NCBI RefSeq assembly: GCF_001552215.1
Contig: NZ_BCQT01000010.1
Coordinates: 496,001-560,000 of the forward strand
Direction of reading: 5' to 3'
DNA from: Actinomadura macra NBRC 14102
GTDB lineage: Bacteria > Actinomycetota > Actinomycetes > Streptosporangiales > Streptosporangiaceae
Length of the DNA stretch: 64,000 bases
Under the pieces are notes generated by a model. It did not search any database, was not told the origin of the DNA, and worked only from the letters and a program-made list of their open reading frames with translations. Positions 61,458-64,000 of this stretch are shown here, piece by piece; the stretch's first letter is position 1, and each line of letters opens with the position of its first letter. A program made the translations under genes and the position numbers.

Positions 61458-62851
61458 GCGACCGGGTGGGGCAGGGGCCACACGGCGCCCGGGCCCGTCG
61501 CGCCGGGGTCGAGCGCGCCGGGGTCGATCTCGTCGAGCCGGACGTCGCGTTCGGCGAGCACGGTCAGCAGCCTTTCGAGAGTGTCCAGGTAGGCGCGGAT
61601 GCCGTCCGGCGGCAGGTGCGCCGTGTCGGCGAACAGGCTGAGCCGGATCGCCGCCGGGTCGTCGGGGACCGTGAACGCCTCCAGGAAGAACGAGACACTC
61701 GCCCGGTCGACCTTCTCCTCCCACTCGAACGAGGTGAGCGCGGGCGGCACCTCCTCGGGACCCACCGGGCCCCGGGCGGGCGTCCACAGGTCGTTGAAGC
61801 AGACGTCCAGCTCCACCGCGTGCGCGTCGACGATCGCCGCCACCCGTCGCGGGTCGTAGCGGCCGTGCCGGACGGCGTTCAGCGACGCCACCCGGGCCCC
61901 TTCCAGCACCTCCTGGAAGGTGTCGGCGCCGAGGTCGACGACCAGCGGCGTCTCCTGGCTCAGGTTCCCGACCGCGCGGCGGAACTCGGGCCTGCCGCGG
62001 TTGCTGGCGACGGCGCGGACCGAGCAGCGGTCCCGGCCGGTGAGCCGCCCGACGAGGACCGCCATCGCCGCGAGCAGGATGTAGGACGTGCCGATGCCCG
62101 TCCGCTCGGCCGCCTTCACCAGCATCCGCGCGGCGACCTGCGAGCGGATCCCGCCGCGCCAGTAGCGCGGCTCCTCCGGCGCGCCGCCCGGCGTGTGGAA
62201 CATCGTGGACGGCGCCTTGGACAGCTCGTCCCTCCAGTGGCCCATCGCCCGCTCCAGGACGCGCCGCCCCTGGTCGGAGCCCTCCAGTTCGGCGAGGTCG
62301 ACCGGCTGGAGGGCGGGGCCCGTGGGCTCCTGCCCGTCCAGCATCCCGGCCAGCTCGCCGTACAGGACGCTCGCGCCGAGGAAGTCCGACGACAGGTGCG
62401 ACATGCCGAACAGGATCGAGACGGGTTCGCCCTCGACCGTCCCGATCCGGGCGCGGAACGGCAGGCCGTCCGCCAGGTCGTAGGGCTGGTCCAGGTACGG
62501 CCACCAGCTGCCGGTGATCTCGGCGGCGCTCGCGTCCGGTGCGATGGCGACGACCTCGAACTCCGCCTCGCCCGCCTGCACGACCTCCTGGACGGGGTCG
62601 CCGGACGGGTCGAGCCGGTAGCGGGTGCGCAGCGACTCGTGCCGCTCGATCAGCCGGCCGAGCGCGGCGAGCACCGCCTCGACGGTCGTGCCGGGCGGCA
62701 ACGGCCCACCGTTGATCATGTTGGCGAAGGTGGGGACGCCCTCCTGGCCGATCACGGCCTCGGACCACATCTCCAGCTGTCCCCAGGTGAGCGGGCCGGT
62801 CGTGGCGCGCGTGCCGTGGAACGGGACGCGGTGCCGGGTGATCTCGGTCAT
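61454..62851 (-). CDS. stand-alone condensation-domain protein (NRPS C / acyltransferase fold)
   Basis: The 465-residue protein covers one condensation-type domain (TWGQLEMWSEAVIG, ALGRLIERHESLRTRYRLD). The active-site motif HHxxxDG reads SHLSSDF (151-157), so the second, catalytic His152 and Asp156 remain but the first His and the Gly are lost. No adenylation or carrier domain is attached. It may acylate or condense a small substrate, or be inactive. ATGA overlaps on both sides tie it to the ASST-like and GH3 genes. Confidence 0.85.
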
Positions 62852-64000
62852 CGTCCCGCCCCCGTGGCCACGACGGCGGACGAGTCGACGACGGCGCCGC
62901 GGGCGTCGAGCGCATCGACCCGCACATGCGTCGCCTCGCGGGCGTTCACGGGCAGCGGGACGGCGGTGTCCAGCCCGTCCCACGGCGCCTCGGCCACCGG
63001 CTCCAAGGTGTCGGCGGACCTGCCGGCGGCGACGCGCCAGCGGGCGATGCCCGTCGCGCCGTTCCAGACCGCGTGCACCGATCCGTCCCGGACGAACGCG
63101 GACGGCGGCTCCTCCGGATGCCCCTCCCAGGGCGACTTGTAGACCCGGTACGAGCTCCACTCCCCTTCAGGCAGCGCGGCGTCGAACAGCAGTTCCCCGT
63201 CCGGGGAGAACTCCGACATGCGGCCGATCGGTCCCCACGCCACGACCGTGCCGCCGCCCGGCAGCTCCTGCGCGGCGCCCTCGCGCGTCGTGCACAGGTG
63301 CTCGGGGTGCACGACCTGCCGGACGAGCTCGGTCTCCCCGCGTGCGGCGTCGACCCGCACCCAGGCGACGCGCGACTCCCAGCCCGGCCACATGTCCACG
63401 GTCGCGTTGTCGAAGAGCTTGACGACGTCCGGCGCGGACCAGGTCGCGTCGTGCTGCCAGCCGAACCGCACGCCGGCGCCGAGCGGGAAGCTGCTCTGCC
63501 GGCCGCCGAGCCGCCAGACGATCTCGCCGGTCCGCCGGTCCACCTTGTAGAGCGCGGAGGTGTAGCGCGCGGAGATCAGCAGGTCGCCGTCGGCGTCCTC
63601 GTCGACGGAGTTGAGGTGCAGGTAGTCGTACGGCTCCGGCAGCAGGCCGTACGGCAGGTCCGACTCGGTCACCGGGATGTGGTCGAGGCTGCTCCACCGC
63701 CAGACGACCTCGCCGGTGGCGACGTCGACCTCCTCGACGACGCCGTCCAGGATGGTCGCGGACGGGGGCCCACCGACCGCGCTCAGGTCCGTCTCGCGCG
63801 GCACGTACTGCATGAGCAGCGCGGTGCCGCGCGGGGTGAGCTTGAACTCGTGCAGGTCGGCGGGCGCCGACCCGGAGACCGTGGCGATGATCCGGTACTG
63901 CTCGTCGGCGACGTGGCAGACGCCCCGGCCGTGGCTCATGTCGTGGAAGGTGCCCTGCCACCAGGTCAGCACCGGACGGCCCTGGTACTGCTGCACGCGC
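62848..64000 (-). CDS. arylsulfotransferase-family protein (5' end cut by window edge)
   Basis: The visible 383 or so residues match the ASST-like protein at 42871 (PVLTWWQG, LHLNSVDEDADGDLLISARY, YKVDRRTGEIVWRLGGR, EFSPDGELLFDA, AVWNGATGIARWRVAAGR). The start lies beyond the right edge. It is the upstream gene of the condensation/GH3 operon and overlaps the next ATG by four bases. Two such paralogues beside biosynthetic-type genes in one window suggest a shared tailoring chemistry. Confidence 0.85.
   Translation of the reverse strand, partial: RVQQYQGRPVLTWWQGTFHDMSHGRGVCHVADEQYRIIATVSGSAPADLHEFKLTPRGTALLMQYVPRETDLSAVGGPPSATILDGVVEEVDVATGEVVWRWSSLDHIPVTESDLPYGLLPEPYDYLHLNSVDEDADGDLLISARYTSALYKVDRRTGEIVWRLGGRQSSFPLGAGVRFGWQHDATWSAPDVVKLFDNATVDMWPGWESRVAWVRVDAARGETELVRQVVHPEHLCTTREGAAQELPGGGTVVAWGPIGRMSEFSPDGELLFDAALPEGEWSSYRVYKSPWEGHPEEPPSAFVRDGSVHAVWNGATGIARWRVAAGRSADTLEPVAEAPWDGLDTAVPLPVNAREATHVRVDALDARGAVVDSSAVVATGAGR

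Overview
The window is high-GC throughout and carries many GTG/TTG starts, a DtxR/IdeR-type iron box pair, Scr1/DUF397/DUF6879 gene pairs and an LLM-class flavin/F420 enzyme. This points to a filamentous or related actinomycete; an Actinomadura/Streptosporangiales-like host is my inference and was not tested. No rRNA, tRNA, CRISPR array or intact insertion sequence was recognised.

Layout. 0-4.7 kb: a truncated secreted protein, then a leftward vanadium-haloperoxidase-like / ECF sigma / Rieske operon. Its promoter region is a perfect 18-bp inverted repeat shared with a divergent secreted protein; a Crp-family regulator follows. 5-14 kb: a heme-iron locus (hmuTUV-like importer, three secreted neocarzinostatin-like proteins, a DUF916 protein, a membrane-anchored HTH protein and a DUF2470-heme oxygenase fusion) with two iron boxes. 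14-25.8 kb: housekeeping and stress genes (Ser/Thr kinase, secreted HNH nuclease, TerB, BlaI/BlaR1-like pair, TetR, alpha/beta hydrolase without its nucleophile, LLM oxidoreductase, photolyase, FAD amine oxidase). 25.9-28.7 kb: two divergently arranged candidate type IV restriction nucleases, one McrA-like with a sulfur-binding domain and one Mrr-like. 28.7-47.7 kb: a patchwork of biosynthesis-like genes (intact and degenerate phosphotriesterase paralogues, KS protein with a decayed AT, aminotransferase/oxidoreductase/glycosyltransferase operon, membrane glycosyltransferase, O-methyltransferase, arylsulfotransferase-like protein, GT2, PLP decarboxylase) with a first Scr1/DUF397 module inside it.

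47.8-53.1 kb: gene scars, then a compact cassette of a small protein, a DUF6879 protein, a Scr1-type regulator, a radical SAM-SPASM enzyme, a 43-residue peptide translationally coupled to it and ending in TCSCAAGDDQPY, a hairpin, a phosphotransferase and a PNPOx-like enzyme. This looks like a RiPP pathway and is my leading candidate for an undescribed system. 53.2-55.5 kb: three overlapping small genes downstream of an XRE-TPR regulator. 55.7-59.6 kb: a small membrane TIR protein converging on an operon of a TIR-TIR-GUN4-like protein and a multi-repeat SPFH (flotillin-like) membrane protein, a candidate anti-phage or stress-signalling system. 59.6-64 kb: a coupled operon of a second arylsulfotransferase-like protein (cut by the right edge), a condensation-domain protein and a GH3 glycosidase.

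How they fit. The heme locus forms a coherent acquisition-to-degradation path under likely iron repression. The restriction pair and the TIR/SPFH island look like defence. The Scr1-type modules, degenerate enzymes and gene scars indicate an accessory region with recent turnover.
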